Translations under genes and position numbers: made by a program
Part shown: positions 35,142 to 47,385 of the stretch, piece by piece
Layout: each line of letters begins with the position of its first letter
How positions within the stretch are numbered: position 1 is the stretch's first letter
Source of the DNA: Arabidopsis thaliana
Lineage: Eukaryota; Streptophyta; Magnoliopsida; Brassicales; Brassicaceae
DNA: 64,000 nucleotides
Direction: 5' to 3'
Assembly: GCF_000001735.4 (NCBI RefSeq)
Contig: NC_003071.7
Coordinates: 18,079,443-18,143,442 of the forward strand
The notes under the pieces: model-generated
What the model was told of the DNA's origin: nothing
What the model saw: the letters and a program-made list of their open reading frames with translations, nothing else
Databases searched by the model: none

Positions 35142-36164
35142 TGGGCGTGCAATCAATCACACGCTAAAATCATGAAAGTTAAGGCATTTGGGATTATATA
35201 TAATTGACTAGAATCACAGATTATGAGATAACTACGGGAGTGATGGAGTTTTCGAAACTTGTTAGTTATGGTTTTCCTATTTAATAAGCTCTTGTAAGAG
35301 TAGACAGTACTATTGTATATGTGGGTTTTGTTTTTCAGTGTGTTTCTTTATTTTACACTATCAATTTCTTTTGTGTGTTATCTTAAATATCAAAAATATT
35401 GAACAACTATTGATTACTTTTATAGAAGAAACCTTAATTTTAACATCGATTTTTGGTTTCAACAACCATATTATATCTAACTAATTGTCATGTTGTTGGC
35501 AAAAAAAAATCACACAAATGAGACAAATTCATGTTTACAGTGCCATTGTCCATTAGAAATTGTTTGTAGTTATTACGAAAGTACCCTCTCGGCTGAAGTT
35601 AAGAGGCTTATGTATATATCTATTGGGCCACAATAGGCCCATTTAAGGTCGACGTTTCTTCTACCAACGATTCCTGTTTTTGCCGGCCGATCTGTGGACT
35701 GTGGATATAGCCGGAAATGAGTCACAGGCGACGGGAGAGGTATCGGAAGGAGGGAGTAACGGTACGACCAGCGATATCTACGGCGACGGAGGCGATAATG
35801 CTCGGATATTTAACCGACGGTGAGGGTTTGTATTTCTCTATCTCTTTTATTTTATTTTACTTTTTTTTTTGTTTTGTTAATTACTTTTTAGTCCTTCATG
35901 TTTCCTCAAATATATGTTTGGCCCCAAAATTTCGAAAATCTTGCATTTCCTCCTTGGTGTCATTGCTCTTCAGGCTGATTCCTACTAACCGAAGTAAACA
36001 TGATGTCATGTATGTATGTTATTAGAAAAATATATTCATGCCAAGAATTTTATTATGTATCTGAAGTCATCACTTTGACTTTTATCTTGCTTATCAAAGA
36101 TATAAACAACAACAAAAACTGAATTATCTTCTTCCCTTGTAAACCACTCAATCAATCATTGATC
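35142..36164. other. Intergenic; second copy of the duplicated promoter segment
   Basis: 3' flank of the first kinase, then at about 35,575-35,900 a copy of the 32,510-32,800 segment, with TTGGGCCACAATAGGCCCAT and an open short frame from 35717 (MSHRRRERYRKEGVTVRP...). The frame reads into intron-like T-rich sequence, so it may be a relic first exon rather than a gene. Confidence 0.55.
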
Positions 36165-36450
36165 ATGCCTCGTAACTTCAACTTGTTGTTAGTTCTGGTG
36201 ATCATTGCTCTGTTTATTACTAAAAACTCACTTGGCAGGCTTCTTGAGGGATCCACTGGTATTATCAATGGTTTCCTGACGTGGACAAACACCAAGAAGC
36301 CCGTGGACGCTGAAAGCTGTGTCGAGGTCGGTTGTGCAATTATATATGACGTTGTTGCTCTATATATTTTATGTTGTTCATTGTATTGAATGTATCGTGT
36401 GGTCTGTTATCTACTCAAGTCGGCTGTAACATTGTGAACTACTTTATCTG
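36165..36450 (+). pseudogene. Collapsed lectin receptor kinase copy (5' end joined to 3' UTR)
   Basis: Starts MPRNFNLLLVLVIIALFITK and continues through NSLGRLLEGSTGIINGFLTW, matching the signal peptide and first lectin residues of the neighbouring kinases. It then passes within about 15 codons into sequence resembling the 3' UTR of LECRK54 (shared GGTCGTG-type and ATATATGAC blocks, and ATTGTATTGAATGTATCGT). Roughly 1.9 kb of lectin, transmembrane and kinase coding sequence is missing. Confidence 0.8.
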
Positions 36451-37080
36451 TAGAAGCTATTACTTTATCTTCGGATTTTGGTTTGGGAACTGCTCTAACA
36501 TGCGCTGTTACCATCAGGCGCCTGGACAAACAAGCAGACATGATGCCAGATTCCCAGGTTTGTAAAACATAAGATATATCTTCCAGAGATTTGATAAGAT
36601 TAGAATTATTTTCCTTAAACAAGATTGTGCTTCTGTGGTGAACAGATGATGTCATAAGGTATACAAGGTCGACTATATTTTAAAATGTTGATGTAGAATA
36701 TTATCTTCTGACCAAAGCATAACTAAATAGTTTTCTTGACTAACTCATCGGTTCTACAATGGTCCATGGAGGGTTGGGACACCATTAACTAGTTAATTAA
36801 TTGATATCAAGTGTTCACATGTCTTGACTAGTTCATATGTTTATTATGTCTGCAGTCATTACTTTACTTTCATATATATACAAACTAGTTAAATAATTGG
36901 TTTTGAAAGCATTGACTCTGCAACCTGTAGCAATCTCTCTGATTTTATTCCTTGTAGGGCCTTGACTAGTTCATGGGCATTTTTTTTGTTGGCTTAGATG
37001 ACTTCCATCATGCTCCCAAAGATATAAAAGACAAAAACAGAAACTAAGCTCTTAGTTTCTAAAACCGTCGATCAAAAATC
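36451..37080. other. Intergenic; promoter of the second lectin kinase
   Basis: AT-rich. No copy of the 35.6-kb promoter segment is seen here, so LECRK54 does not share that upstream duplication. Confidence 0.5.
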
Positions 37081-39057
37081 ATGTCTCGTACAATCGGCTC
37101 ACGGGTCATTTTCTTGATCCTTGCTCTCTTCTGTTGTACTGAAAACTCCCGTGGCAAACTGGTTATGCAGGGATCCGCTGGATTTTTTAAAGGTTACAGG
37201 ACGTTGACGAGCACCAAGAAGCACGCATATGGTCAAGCCTTCGAGGACGAGATAGTCCCTTTCAAGAATTCGGCCAACGATACAGTTACTTCTTTCTCTG
37301 TCACGTTCTTCTTTGCTATCGCCCCTGAGGATAAGCACAAAGGCGCTCATGGTATGGCCTTCGTGATCTCTCCCACAAGAGGCATTACTGGTGCCTCCGC
37401 TGATCAGTACCTTGGAATCTTTAACAAAGCAAACAACGGGGATAGCTCAAATCATGTCATCGCTGTGGAGCTCGATATAAATAAAGATGAGGAATTTGGC
37501 GACATTAACGATAACCATGTTGGTATCAACATAAACGGAATGAGGTCTATCAAATTTGCTCCTGCTGGTTATTATGATCAAGAAGGTCAATTTAAAGATC
37601 TTTCTTTGATAAGTGGAAGTCTACTCCGAGTCACGATTTTGTATAGCCAGATGGAAAAACAGCTTAATGTCACCTTATCATCACCAGAGGAGGCTTATTA
37701 CCCGAACAAGCCTCTTCTTTCATTGAACCAAGATCTATCACCCTATATTTTGGAGAACATGTATGTGGGCTTCTCAGCCTCAACGGGGTCTGTTAGAGCA
37801 ATGCATTACATGTTGAGTTGGTTTGTACATGGCGGCGTTGATGTTCCAAACCTGGACTTGGGAATACCAACATTTCCTCCATATCCCAAGGAAAAATCTC
37901 TGGTTTATCGGATTGTTTTGGTGACCAGCTTGGCATTGGTTCTCTTTGTTGCGCTTGTTGCATCAGCTTTAAGTATCTTTTTCTACAGGAGACATAAAAA
38001 GGTTAAAGAGGTTCTAGAGGAATGGGAGATCCAATGTGGGCCTCATAGGTTTGCTTACAAAGAACTCTTTAAAGCCACAAAAGGTTTCAAACAACTTCTA
38101 GGCAAAGGAGGGTTTGGTCAGGTCTTTAAGGGTACACTTCCAGGTTCTGATGCAGAGATTGCCGTTAAACGAATTTCACATGATTCAAAACAAGGAATGC
38201 AGGAATTCTTGGCTGAGATATCGACAATTGGTCGGCTTAGACACCAGAACCTAGTCAGGCTTCAGGGTTATTGTAGGTACAAGGAGGAACTCTACTTGGT
38301 TTATGACTTTATGCCCAATGGAAGTCTTGACAAGTACCTCTACCACAGAGCGAATCAAGAGCAACTCACTTGGAATCAACGTTTCAAGATCATCAAAGAC
38401 ATAGCCTCTGCACTCTGCTATTTGCATCATGAATGGGTACAAGTTGTAATTCATCGAGACATCAAGCCGGCAAATGTCCTGATTGACCACCAAATGAATG
38501 CAAGGCTCGGGGATTTTGGGTTGGCTAAGTTGTACGATCAGGGTTATGATCCTCAGACATCTAGAGTTGCTGGGACATTCTGGTACATTGCACCGGAGCT
38601 CATAAGAAGCGGAAGAGCAACCACAGGGACAGACGTCTATGCCTTCGGGCTGTTTATGCTAGAAGTCTCTTGCGGTAGGAGGCTGATAGAGCGAAGAACA
38701 GCCTCCGACGAGGTCGTCCTAGCTGAATGGACATTAAAGTGCTGGGAAAACGGAGATATTCTCGAGGCAGTCAATGATGGAATCCGTCACGAAGACAATA
38801 GAGAACAGCTCGAGCTTGTTTTGAAATTGGGAGTGTTGTGTTCGCACCAGGCTGTAGCAATTAGGCCAGACATGTCTAAGGTGGTCCAGATCTTGGGTGG
38901 TGATCTGCAGCTTCCAGATAATCTACTCGATATAGTCAAAGCAGAGAAGGTCAGAATGTGGTCTGAGACATCTGAGAGTGTACTTGGTGTTTTGACATCA
39001 CAAGGGTCCATTGGTACCTTGACGTTAACGGAACCTTTTACCTCCCGGGGACGCTGA
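37081..39057 (+). CDS. LECRK54: L-type lectin receptor kinase, clade V
   Basis: Intronless, 658 residues. Signal peptide (about 1-25), legume-lectin domain (about 26-258), transmembrane helix (about 275-300), kinase (about 333-608) with LGKGGFG (about 339), AVKR, VIHRDIKPAN (about 456), DFGLAK (about 477) and YIAPEL, so all catalytic residues are present and it is an RD kinase. Very similar to LECRK53 in every domain, as expected of a tandem duplicate, but with an independent upstream region. Probably AT2G43700 (LecRK-V.4). Confidence 0.95.
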   Translation: MSRTIGSRVIFLILALFCCTENSRGKLVMQGSAGFFKGYRTLTSTKKHAYGQAFEDEIVPFKNSANDTVTSFSVTFFFAIAPEDKHKGAHGMAFVISPTRGITGASADQYLGIFNKANNGDSSNHVIAVELDINKDEEFGDINDNHVGININGMRSIKFAPAGYYDQEGQFKDLSLISGSLLRVTILYSQMEKQLNVTLSSPEEAYYPNKPLLSLNQDLSPYILENMYVGFSASTGSVRAMHYMLSWFVHGGVDVPNLDLGIPTFPPYPKEKSLVYRIVLVTSLALVLFVALVASALSIFFYRRHKKVKEVLEEWEIQCGPHRFAYKELFKATKGFKQLLGKGGFGQVFKGTLPGSDAEIAVKRISHDSKQGMQEFLAEISTIGRLRHQNLVRLQGYCRYKEELYLVYDFMPNGSLDKYLYHRANQEQLTWNQRFKIIKDIASALCYLHHEWVQVVIHRDIKPANVLIDHQMNARLGDFGLAKLYDQGYDPQTSRVAGTFWYIAPELIRSGRATTGTDVYAFGLFMLEVSCGRRLIERRTASDEVVLAEWTLKCWENGDILEAVNDGIRHEDNREQLELVLKLGVLCSHQAVAIRPDMSKVVQILGGDLQLPDNLLDIVKAEKVRMWSETSESVLGVLTSQGSIGTLTLTEPFTSRGR

Positions 39058-40664
39058 GACGTGATGCTGAGTTCGGTCGTGAAATGATATATGACATGTT
39101 TGTTTGTAAATATTTTATGTTTTCGATTGATGACAAAGGAGTCAGAAAGGACACTTGACCATCACGGAAGCGATGACTTCCGTCGGACGGTAAAAAGTGA
39201 TGGTCGAGGTTTGGTGAGAAATCTAAAAATGTGACGGTGTTTGCTTGATAAATATCTTTATTTTGGTGATTGTATTGAATGTATCGTTTTGATTTCTGTT
39301 TATACTTATATCGGCGGTGGAATAATTACACATGACCTGAAAAGTATGCGTTTGTGTTTACTTTTATGTTGTAGTACTTGTTGTGTTTTTCAGCTATGAA
39401 AAGTCTACATATTTCTTCTGTGTGCTAACTTATTGGATAAATTGGATATTTTTAAGAGATCTAATGTTTACACAAACGTATGGTGAACACCAATGGGGAT
39501 GTTTACACACACTTATGATTTATGACTGAAAGAGATGTTAATCGAAGTATATACTCCATTGATTAATGTTAATCACCGAAAGAGATGTTAAACAAGCATT
39601 AATGTTTACACTTAAATGTGATGGAACGAAAACAAAGAATAAGTTTAAATTTGTTGTCATGGTCTCAATGAAAAACCGAAAACGTTGTGCTATCAAATTA
39701 CTCAAAACGTTGAGCTAGCTAAACTTGGCAGAAAAGTATCGAATGATGCTAAAATGCAAAAAACCATTAAACCCAATGTACGGTTTATAGAGTTTTCATA
39801 TGCCAAGTGGGACATCCACGTGGAGATCCTATGCCACTTGTCCCCTCTCTGTCTCTTTCATGCTTCAAACTTATTTGGCTTTTACGTGGATTCTCACGCC
39901 CGAGTACGTCGATTATTACAAAACTCACATAAATTAATATAAACACTTTATATTTTGTTTTGACCTTTTTACCCCTTCTCATTGCTCATCAATTTTCATA
40001 GATCTAATACCAAATTATCACACATATAGGAGAGTCATCTAACAATTAGCACAAGTCATGAGTGAAAGAGACTAAGCATGAATCATAATCATCTTTGACA
40101 TAGGTGCTCAAAAGTAATCAATTTTTTCAACTTTACTATTCAACTCAATAAAAGAATTTTTAATCAACAATTCTTTTCAAGATGTATCCCTTTTTTTTCT
40201 TGCAACTTTTTCTCAACTATATTAATATTTAGTATACTGCTACTTAGCTACTCGATGTTTTGATGTATCATTGATCATTATTGTTGACTAATAATTATTT
40301 GATACAAATATTTTACCGACATATGTAAGAACAATAGTGTCAAAATTGAAGCATCTCAAGGGTATTTTAGAACAGATACCCAATTTATTTATTTTTATAA
40401 TTTGTCACCTTGTTTTTCACACACAAATGACAATATGACGTCATTTTCCTTATTAGAATAATTTTTTTAACAAAAAAAAGAATTATTTATTTTCGTCTCT
40501 CTTATTGCTTGCTACGCTCAACGCTGTGCATAAGCATTCTCTTTCTGTGGACGAAACTAAACCTGAGAGAAAAAGCCAGAAGAACCAAACTCAGACCGAG
40601 AGATAGAGATTGAGGGAGAGCTCTAGCTCTGTAGAAAAGAAGGATTCATTCATCATATCCAGAA
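39058..40664. other. Intergenic, no gene seen
   Basis: Includes the LECRK54 3' UTR and the SSI2 promoter/5' UTR (GA-rich from about 40,550). GAAAGAGATGTTAA occurs twice near 39,527 and 39,578. The ORF at 39685-39942 has no recognisable features. Confidence 0.5.
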
Positions 40665-43053
40665 ATGGCTCTAAAGTTTAACCCTTTGGTGGCATCTCAG
40701 CCTTACAAATTCCCTTCCTCGACTCGTCCGCCAACTCCTTCTTTCAGATCTCCCAAGTTCCTCTGCCTCGCTTCTTCTTCTCCGGCTCTCAGCTCCGGCC
40801 CCAAGTCAGTCTCTTTCTCTCCATCATCGTCTCTCTTATCTACTTTCGATTCTCTCTGTTTCATCTTTGTTTACTGTGTTCTGGGTTTTGCTTGTTCTTA
40901 TCGATATTGGATCTACGTTTTCTCGATTTTGTTCAGTGTTATTTGCTTACATTTGCTTAATCTCGAGTGTGATTTCAATAAAAGTACGTTCTTTTAATCT
41001 GGGTTTATAAGAATGGGCCATCCTCTGTTCTCAGGTGATTCATTAATGCTCTTTTTCATTGAATCTGATGTTTGTTGATTGTTCCCTATTATTCTCACGT
41101 TTCTCTGAGATTGCCCCATCTATCAAATCGTTGCCTTTACCATATTTATTCTGCATCAGATTATGTAGATTGCTCGTTGATTGGTTGTTAGTTAAGATTA
41201 ACACTAGTTATCTTCTTTATGGTATAATGATCTTTAGATTGGTTAAGACTTAACAGACATTGAGGAAAGCTTCTTAGTCAAAGAGAAAGTTTTGTTTTGT
41301 TTTCTCTGGTTTAGTAATTTTTAATGGTGAAATGTTTATCCACTTGTTTCTTACTCATTTGATGAGTTTTCTCTTTTGTATTGACAAGAGATTCTTGAAC
41401 GTATCAGTTTACGTCTGTTTATCTTTCTTCAAAGACATTACGTTGGATATCACGCTTCGTGGCCTTTCTCTATGCATGCGTACTTCGTGGCTTCTCTCTT
41501 TAGTTTGCGTCCAAAATTTTCACACTTTTCTGTAATTTATTATTCATTCTTTCTCTGTTTTGAAGACATTTGGCTCTTTATCTTGTCTTTGTCTGATCAG
41601 TAGTCACTACATTTGTTTCTTTCACAATCTTTCTTTTTTGCTTCATATTGAACTGCAAGACCAATCCATGAATGCAAATATAAAATATTGTCTTACGGTT
41701 AACCATCTCTAAGTGTTTGCTAGTCATGAATTGTGAAATTGTTTCGCTTCAAACATAGAATTAGTTGATTTGGAAATGTAGACATGAATGCTTATCTAAA
41801 TACAATAAACTGTGTTCTTGTTTCAGTTGTGTATCAGAGATGAGACCTTGACTGGTAATTTCAATGGAGCATAATTAAATGCTAATGATACTTATTTTCT
41901 GGTTAATGCAGGGAGGTTGAGAGTTTGAAGAAACCATTTACGCCACCCAGGGAAGTGCATGTTCAAGTCTTGCACTCCATGCCACCTCAAAAGATCGAGA
42001 TCTTCAAATCTATGGAAAACTGGGCCGAGGAGAACCTTCTGATTCACCTCAAGGATGTGGAGAAGTCTTGGCAACCCCAGGATTTCTTGCCTGACCCTGC
42101 ATCAGATGGGTTTGAAGATCAGGTAAGAGAGTTAAGAGAGAGGGCTAGAGAGCTCCCTGATGATTACTTTGTTGTTTTGGTGGGGGACATGATCACAGAA
42201 GAAGCACTTCCGACCTATCAAACTATGTTGAACACTTTGGATGGAGTTAGGGATGAAACAGGTGCTAGTCCTACTTCATGGGCTATTTGGACCAGAGCTT
42301 GGACTGCAGAAGAAAACCGACATGGCGATCTTCTGAATAAATACCTTTACTTGTCTGGTCGTGTTGACATGAGGCAGATCGAAAAGACCATTCAGTACTT
42401 GATTGGATCTGGAATGGTGAGATAGTTTCAGGCAATTATCATGATTTCTTGGTTAATATAACTACCTAATCGCTTTAACTTATCTTTCATAGGATCCGCG
42501 GACAGAGAATAACCCCTACCTTGGCTTCATCTATACGTCATTCCAAGAAAGAGCGACATTCATCTCTCACGGAAACACAGCCCGCCAAGCCAAAGAGCAC
42601 GGGGACATCAAACTAGCCCAAATATGTGGCACAATAGCTGCAGACGAGAAGCGTCATGAAACAGCATACACCAAGATAGTTGAAAAGCTCTTTGAGATTG
42701 ATCCTGATGGTACTGTCATGGCTTTTGCAGACATGATGAGAAAGAAAATCTCAATGCCTGCTCACTTGATGTATGATGGGCGCAACGACAACCTCTTTGA
42801 CAACTTCTCTTCCGTGGCTCAGAGGCTCGGTGTTTACACCGCCAAAGACTATGCAGACATTCTTGAGTTTCTGGTTGGTAGGTGGAAAATCCAGGACTTA
42901 ACCGGGCTTTCAGGTGAAGGAAACAAAGCACAAGACTATTTATGCGGGTTGGCTCCAAGGATCAAGAGATTGGATGAGAGAGCTCAAGCAAGAGCCAAGA
43001 AAGGACCCAAGATTCCTTTCAGTTGGATACACGACAGAGAAGTGCAGCTCTAA
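40665..43053 (+). CDS. SSI2: Stearoyl-ACP delta-9 desaturase, plastid
   Basis: Three coding exons, 40665-40804, 41912-42416 and 42493-43053, 401 residues. Introduces the delta-9 double bond into stearoyl-ACP in the plastid stroma, using ferredoxin and O2, giving oleoyl-ACP. A Ser/Pro-rich transit peptide (about the first 35 residues) precedes the mature part; diiron ligands are visible in EENRHGD and DEKRHE, plus [10 protein letters not shown]. The first intron is long (1.1 kb) and splits a Lys codon. Loss of this gene (ssi2/fab2) lowers 18:1 and changes salicylate and jasmonate defence signalling (established knowledge). Probably AT2G43710. Confidence 0.97.
40805..41911 (+). other. Long first intron of SSI2
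   Basis: 1.1 kb, T-rich, GT-AG bounded. No feature seen inside; short ORFs here are not protein-like. Confidence 0.8.
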
Positions 43054-43850
43054 AAGGACAAAGACAAAAACAAAAACCTATCCTCCCGGTTCCTCATTTC
43101 ATCTGTCTGCTCTTAAAATTGGTGTAGATTACTATGGTTTTCTGATAATGTTGGTGGGTCTAGTTACAAAGTTGAGATGCAGTGATTTAGTAGCTTTGTT
43201 TTTCCCAGTCACTATATGTTTGGTCTTTGGTCCGTTAGCACACTTGTAGTAGTTAAAACAGTTTAAGTATGGTCTGTACTCAGTCTTCCTCTTCTCTGTG
43301 GAGTTTTGTTTAAGTTCAGGTTAGTTTTGTTTTGTCTCTCTGTTTTTTCCCCTGTTTCTCGACAAACAACTCATGTGGCTTTTTAGCAATTTTGATGGAT
43401 GATCATGATGAATAATTGAATATCTTCAATGTCAGTTTACATTTAACTAATTGGTCAATGTTTGACGATCATGCTTAATGCTTATCTCTATAAATTAATG
43501 TAAAGTCAATAATAATGAAACCCTTGACAAAAAAAAAGTGAGAAGTTGATAGATTTTGAAAGAAGAAACAGAGACGGCTGTTGAGGTAACTTCATGCTTG
43601 AGCCAGACTAAAGGAGATGATAATGTTCGTAAATGGGCCCAATTTAAAAGAGGCTAGGCCCAAATAAGGTAGTGTTTCAGAGATGGGAGGCGGTTGAAGC
43701 TACCTATGAGAACTTGGGGAAGGAGTAAAAAAATGTTCTCTTTTTCAGTCTTTTTTTGTCTAATTTTTTTGCAAGTAAAGATTCCAAACTTTTTCGAGTG
43801 AATCATTGTGAGAGCAAAGTTGAACTAATAAATCAACTCGCCGGGAAAAA
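43054..43850. other. SSI2 3' UTR and promoter of the FAM136A-like gene
   Basis: The right part has site II elements TGGGCC (43634-43639) and GGCCCA (43657-43662), about 190-215 bases upstream of the next ATG, a common promoter motif of plant mitochondrial-protein genes. Confidence 0.55.
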
Positions 43851-44857
43851 ATGGATCAAACGGCGGAGGAGAAGATGGTGAGAGAGAGGATTAGAAAGAA
43901 AGTTAACGAAGTCAGTTCTGCGTCGCAGTCTCTTCTTTCTCCAGTACAAGACCACATCAATTTCACCCTTCAAGTTCGTCTCTTTCTCTCTCTCTCTCTC
44001 AAACAAAAAAAAAAGTTTTTGAAAATTTTGATGTCTTCTTTCTAAAATTGAAGAAACAAAGTGGATTTTTCACAGCTCCCTAGACTCAGTTTTCTTTCTC
44101 CTAGTTGCTAAATTCCTAAAGTTATGTTCTCTGTGTATACTCTTCGAAGAAGCCATTGGATATGTACTTGGACTTAGTTTGCTTACTGCGTAGTTTGAGA
44201 TTTATATAAGAGTTAGTTATTTTTGTGCTTTTGTGTTGATGCAGAAGGCATATTTCAAATGTGCATACGAGTGCTTTGATAGGACAAGAACACACGCTGA
44301 GATTAGTCGATGTGCAGAGAGTTGCAGTGTTCCTATCACAAATGCACAGAACTACTTTGATAATGAGATGTCGGTGTTCCAAGTGAGTCTATTTCTCAAC
44401 TTTATTTCCAGTTACAATTTGAGATTGATACAGCAAAATTTACAAATGCCCATGAACGTTGGAAAATTGGTGATTGAAGTCTTAAAGTCTTTTTCTTGTT
44501 CTATTAGAGGTTGATGGATGATTAGTGATTGGTCTGAAACTTTTGTTTTTCAAATGTGTTATTATGAAGATAGTTTAGTTTGTTGTCTCCTGGATTCTCT
44601 ATTACATGACAACAGCGCTTGGGTTTGAGTACTAGATATTCAAGATGGTGTTTTGGTTTTACTGATGAATGTAGGAGAGGTTGAATAGATCTCTTGTGGT
44701 TTGTCAAGACAAGTTTGAGGTTGCTAAGCAACAGAAGACGAGAAGTGAAGCGGTAAATGATTTGGAGCATTGTGTAAACCAAACTGTTGATGAAGCTGTG
44801 AAGACTCTGCCTAATCTCGTCTCAAGAATGAAGAAAGCTTTGTCAATCACAGACTGA
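43851..44857 (+). CDS. FAM136A-like mitochondrial protein (DUF842)
   Basis: Three exons, 43851-43973, 44245-44382 and 44675-44857, 147 residues. Helical; exon 2 carries the family signature with two CX3C pairs (CAYEC and CAESC) separated by a charged helix, the layout of intermembrane-space proteins oxidised by the Mia40 pathway. There is no cleavable presequence, which fits that import route. Animal FAM136A has the same architecture; its molecular role is unclear, so no function is claimed. Probably AT2G43720. Confidence 0.88.
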
Positions 44858-45378
44858 GCTCTCCAACGATTATAAAGAGGGACTCTTTTCTGATACTTAG
44901 AATTTATGTTTCATTGATCTCATATATAAAGGTGAAAGTTGTGACCCAAGGATTTCTCCCTTGACTTTTTTTTAATAAAAAAACAGAGGATTTCCGCAAG
45001 CCGTTTCTGGTCCTCAAACTTTGATACTCGTTGCCGCTTTGATTCTTTATACCAAACAAACTGCTTAGTTTGGCGCTTTGGCTGGTTACAAAGATACCAA
45101 AAATAATCGAACCACTAAAAGAAGACACTACTACATGTTAATAGTCACAATAACATCAAATAAAATAAAATTATGCAAAGAACTTGAAACGAAAAAAATT
45201 AATAAAATTGAAACATCTTACGTAATTGAAAAGATGGAGTATTATTAAGAGTTGTAACTAAAATAAGACAAAAAAAATGTGTCATTCCTCCATCGATGCG
45301 GCTTTAATTTAATTTAAAGAACAAAAAAGCTATGTCAAAGGACAAGAGCTAGATATCGTTCAAGACTAGCATTTAATC
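44858..45378. other. Intergenic, convergent 3' ends
   Basis: 3' UTRs of the FAM136A-like gene (plus) and the first jacalin gene (minus). Nothing else seen. Confidence 0.5.
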
Positions 45379-46227
45379 TTAATCCAAGAAAACTTTTATC
45401 AGGCACAACATAGCTCTTTTGAAATCCAACTTGGAAAATATCCGGTCTTTGAGTTTGGGCTTATAACGGATGTGCATAACAGGAATACCATCCGCGATCG
45501 TCGGGATTTGATTATGGGCGAATGCATATAGAGGATCCCATGCTTGATTGAGAGTGGGCTTGTTATCGTACGTGGGATAAACATAAATGCCAATGGATGT
45601 CAGACCGTCAAATTCGTCATCAAAAGACCCAAAGAAACCACCAAACTCACGACGATCACGTATCTTCACATCAATTTCCTTCTTATAATCTGCCATATAA
45701 CTTGATGAATATCCAGTTCCATTACAAAACGGCCCGTGTTTCCCCTGATTAGTGTGAAATGTCAAAGACGTGACCTTTCTCTCCCAAAATATTCCACTCA
45801 ACCCAGTCACATACTCATCGTCATTCAGTCTCACCTGTATATTTGCTTTAACATGGCCATCATGAACAAGTATACCAAAAACTAAGTATATATAAACATT
45901 ATAAACAACAATGTTAATTACAGCAACAAAATCTTAAGAATATTCCACTATTTATACCAGAATTGTTTTTAAAAAAACACATGAAGATATTATTCTAAGA
46001 AGACTTACGATTTCGTAGGATTGACCTTTGGACGAACCGTGCTTTTCAGACACGACATGAACTCCGTTATGAAAATAGCTAAACTGAATACATTTTATGG
46101 AATCTTTGTTGAAAGCAACATATATACTAGATATCATGTTGCGTCCCTTCTCTTCCCAACTCTTATCATAATATTGCTTTGACCCAATTGGTCCGACTTT
46201 GAACATCTCCCTATTACGAGATTTCAT
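45379..46227 (-). CDS. Jacalin-type (mannose-binding) lectin
   Basis: Two exons, 46009-46227 and 45379-45834, 224 residues, phase-0 join (QSYEI|VRLNDDEYVTG). One jacalin domain (about 8-150): FKVGPIGS start, GRNMISSIYVAF, SIKCIQFSYF, and the C-terminal carbohydrate-site block REFGGFFGSFDD..LTSIGIYVYP. A ~70-residue tail follows (with LKDRIFSKLDFKRA). No signal peptide, so probably cytosolic or nuclear like other Brassicaceae jacalin-related lectins. First of three tandem copies. Probably AT2G43730. Confidence 0.88.
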
Positions 46228-47385
46228 TGAAAATAGCAGTTGAAAATATTAAAACTCTTTTCTTGATAAAATAATTTGTTCTTGTGATGAGGATCCATAC
46301 TTATATAGACGAAGAAAAGCTACATAATTTCTCTAAGAAAACTTCCTTAATCAAAATGTAAATAACTTCGAAAACAGTAAATTTATTTAATCCAAAAGAT
46401 CAAATATATAAAACTAAATAATGTATATCCTCACCCCTTATTGACCTTCTATTTCTGCTTGCATTTATTTGTGATTTACCTATTTATAGCTACATTCATA
46501 TAATCCAAGGATGGTAGTAATATTAAAAGCCCTTTTGTTTCCTTCCGTCTCTAGCTTGTTTCTTTGCAAACAAGTTAAGATGACGATATTTCAAAGATTT
46601 TATTATCAAAGTCTGCATTTTTGGTTTTTGCCATGTGTTTTATTAATTCTTTTATTATATGAGCATCATAATTGTTGTCTATTGGTTCTAAGATACCATA
46701 ATAATGATCTAGATTGGTAAAAATATACCACTTATTAGTTTAAATAAAGCTCTGGTACAAATTTTGTATGATGTTAGAAAAACGCAAGTGAGTTCACGAA
46801 TATTTTTACCATTCCTTTGCTTGTCTATATGAAACAAACGTTTCACTGCTATCCCTAAATGCAGATTCTATGCCTAGCTAGACGTGAAACTAAAAGTGAA
46901 TGACAGAAATTATTCAACTTACCATATTGAGAAGATTCTATATACAACTTCAAATCAAGAGCGTAGTCATAGGCTCATATATAGCACGGAACTAGACTGC
47001 TTAGTCTACACAAGTTATAGTATTCATGAATGTAATCATCCTCTCCAACAATCATTTTCACACAAGATTTTGTCATTCATAGATTTCGTTTTAAATCAAA
47101 ACACATGGAGCACAGAACTATCGAAAACAAATAATAAAGGAAGAAATGGGACCATTTTATTATTTAAGAGTTTTTTTTTTGATAATTTTTTTTTATTACT
47201 TAAGAGTTGCGATATATATAGAAAGATGAAACAAACATTGCTTCATTAAAGCTACTTTATTTAAGCTATTGTTGAATACTGCCACAAGAAGTTGCTTCGT
47301 CAACCAGGTCGGGCCTTGTAATGGGTGGGACTCAAATACATACCAATCCGGATCTTGCACGAATGCAAACGAAAAAAAAAAAGAT
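46228..47385. other. Intergenic spacer between jacalin genes
   Basis: Contains the promoter of the first jacalin gene and, near 47,130-47,350, sequence also found downstream of the third copy (49,020-49,220). This includes a decayed piece of an ancestral jacalin C-terminus (minus strand, about 47300-47345), a mark of tandem duplication. Confidence 0.55.

Noticed and set aside
36165-36565. Calling the 36.2-kb lectin-kinase fragment a functional small gene
   Set aside because: It lacks the lectin core, membrane helix and kinase; without transcript data it is best treated as a pseudogene.
39685-39942. 85-codon ORF upstream of SSI2
   Set aside because: No homology or gene context recognised.
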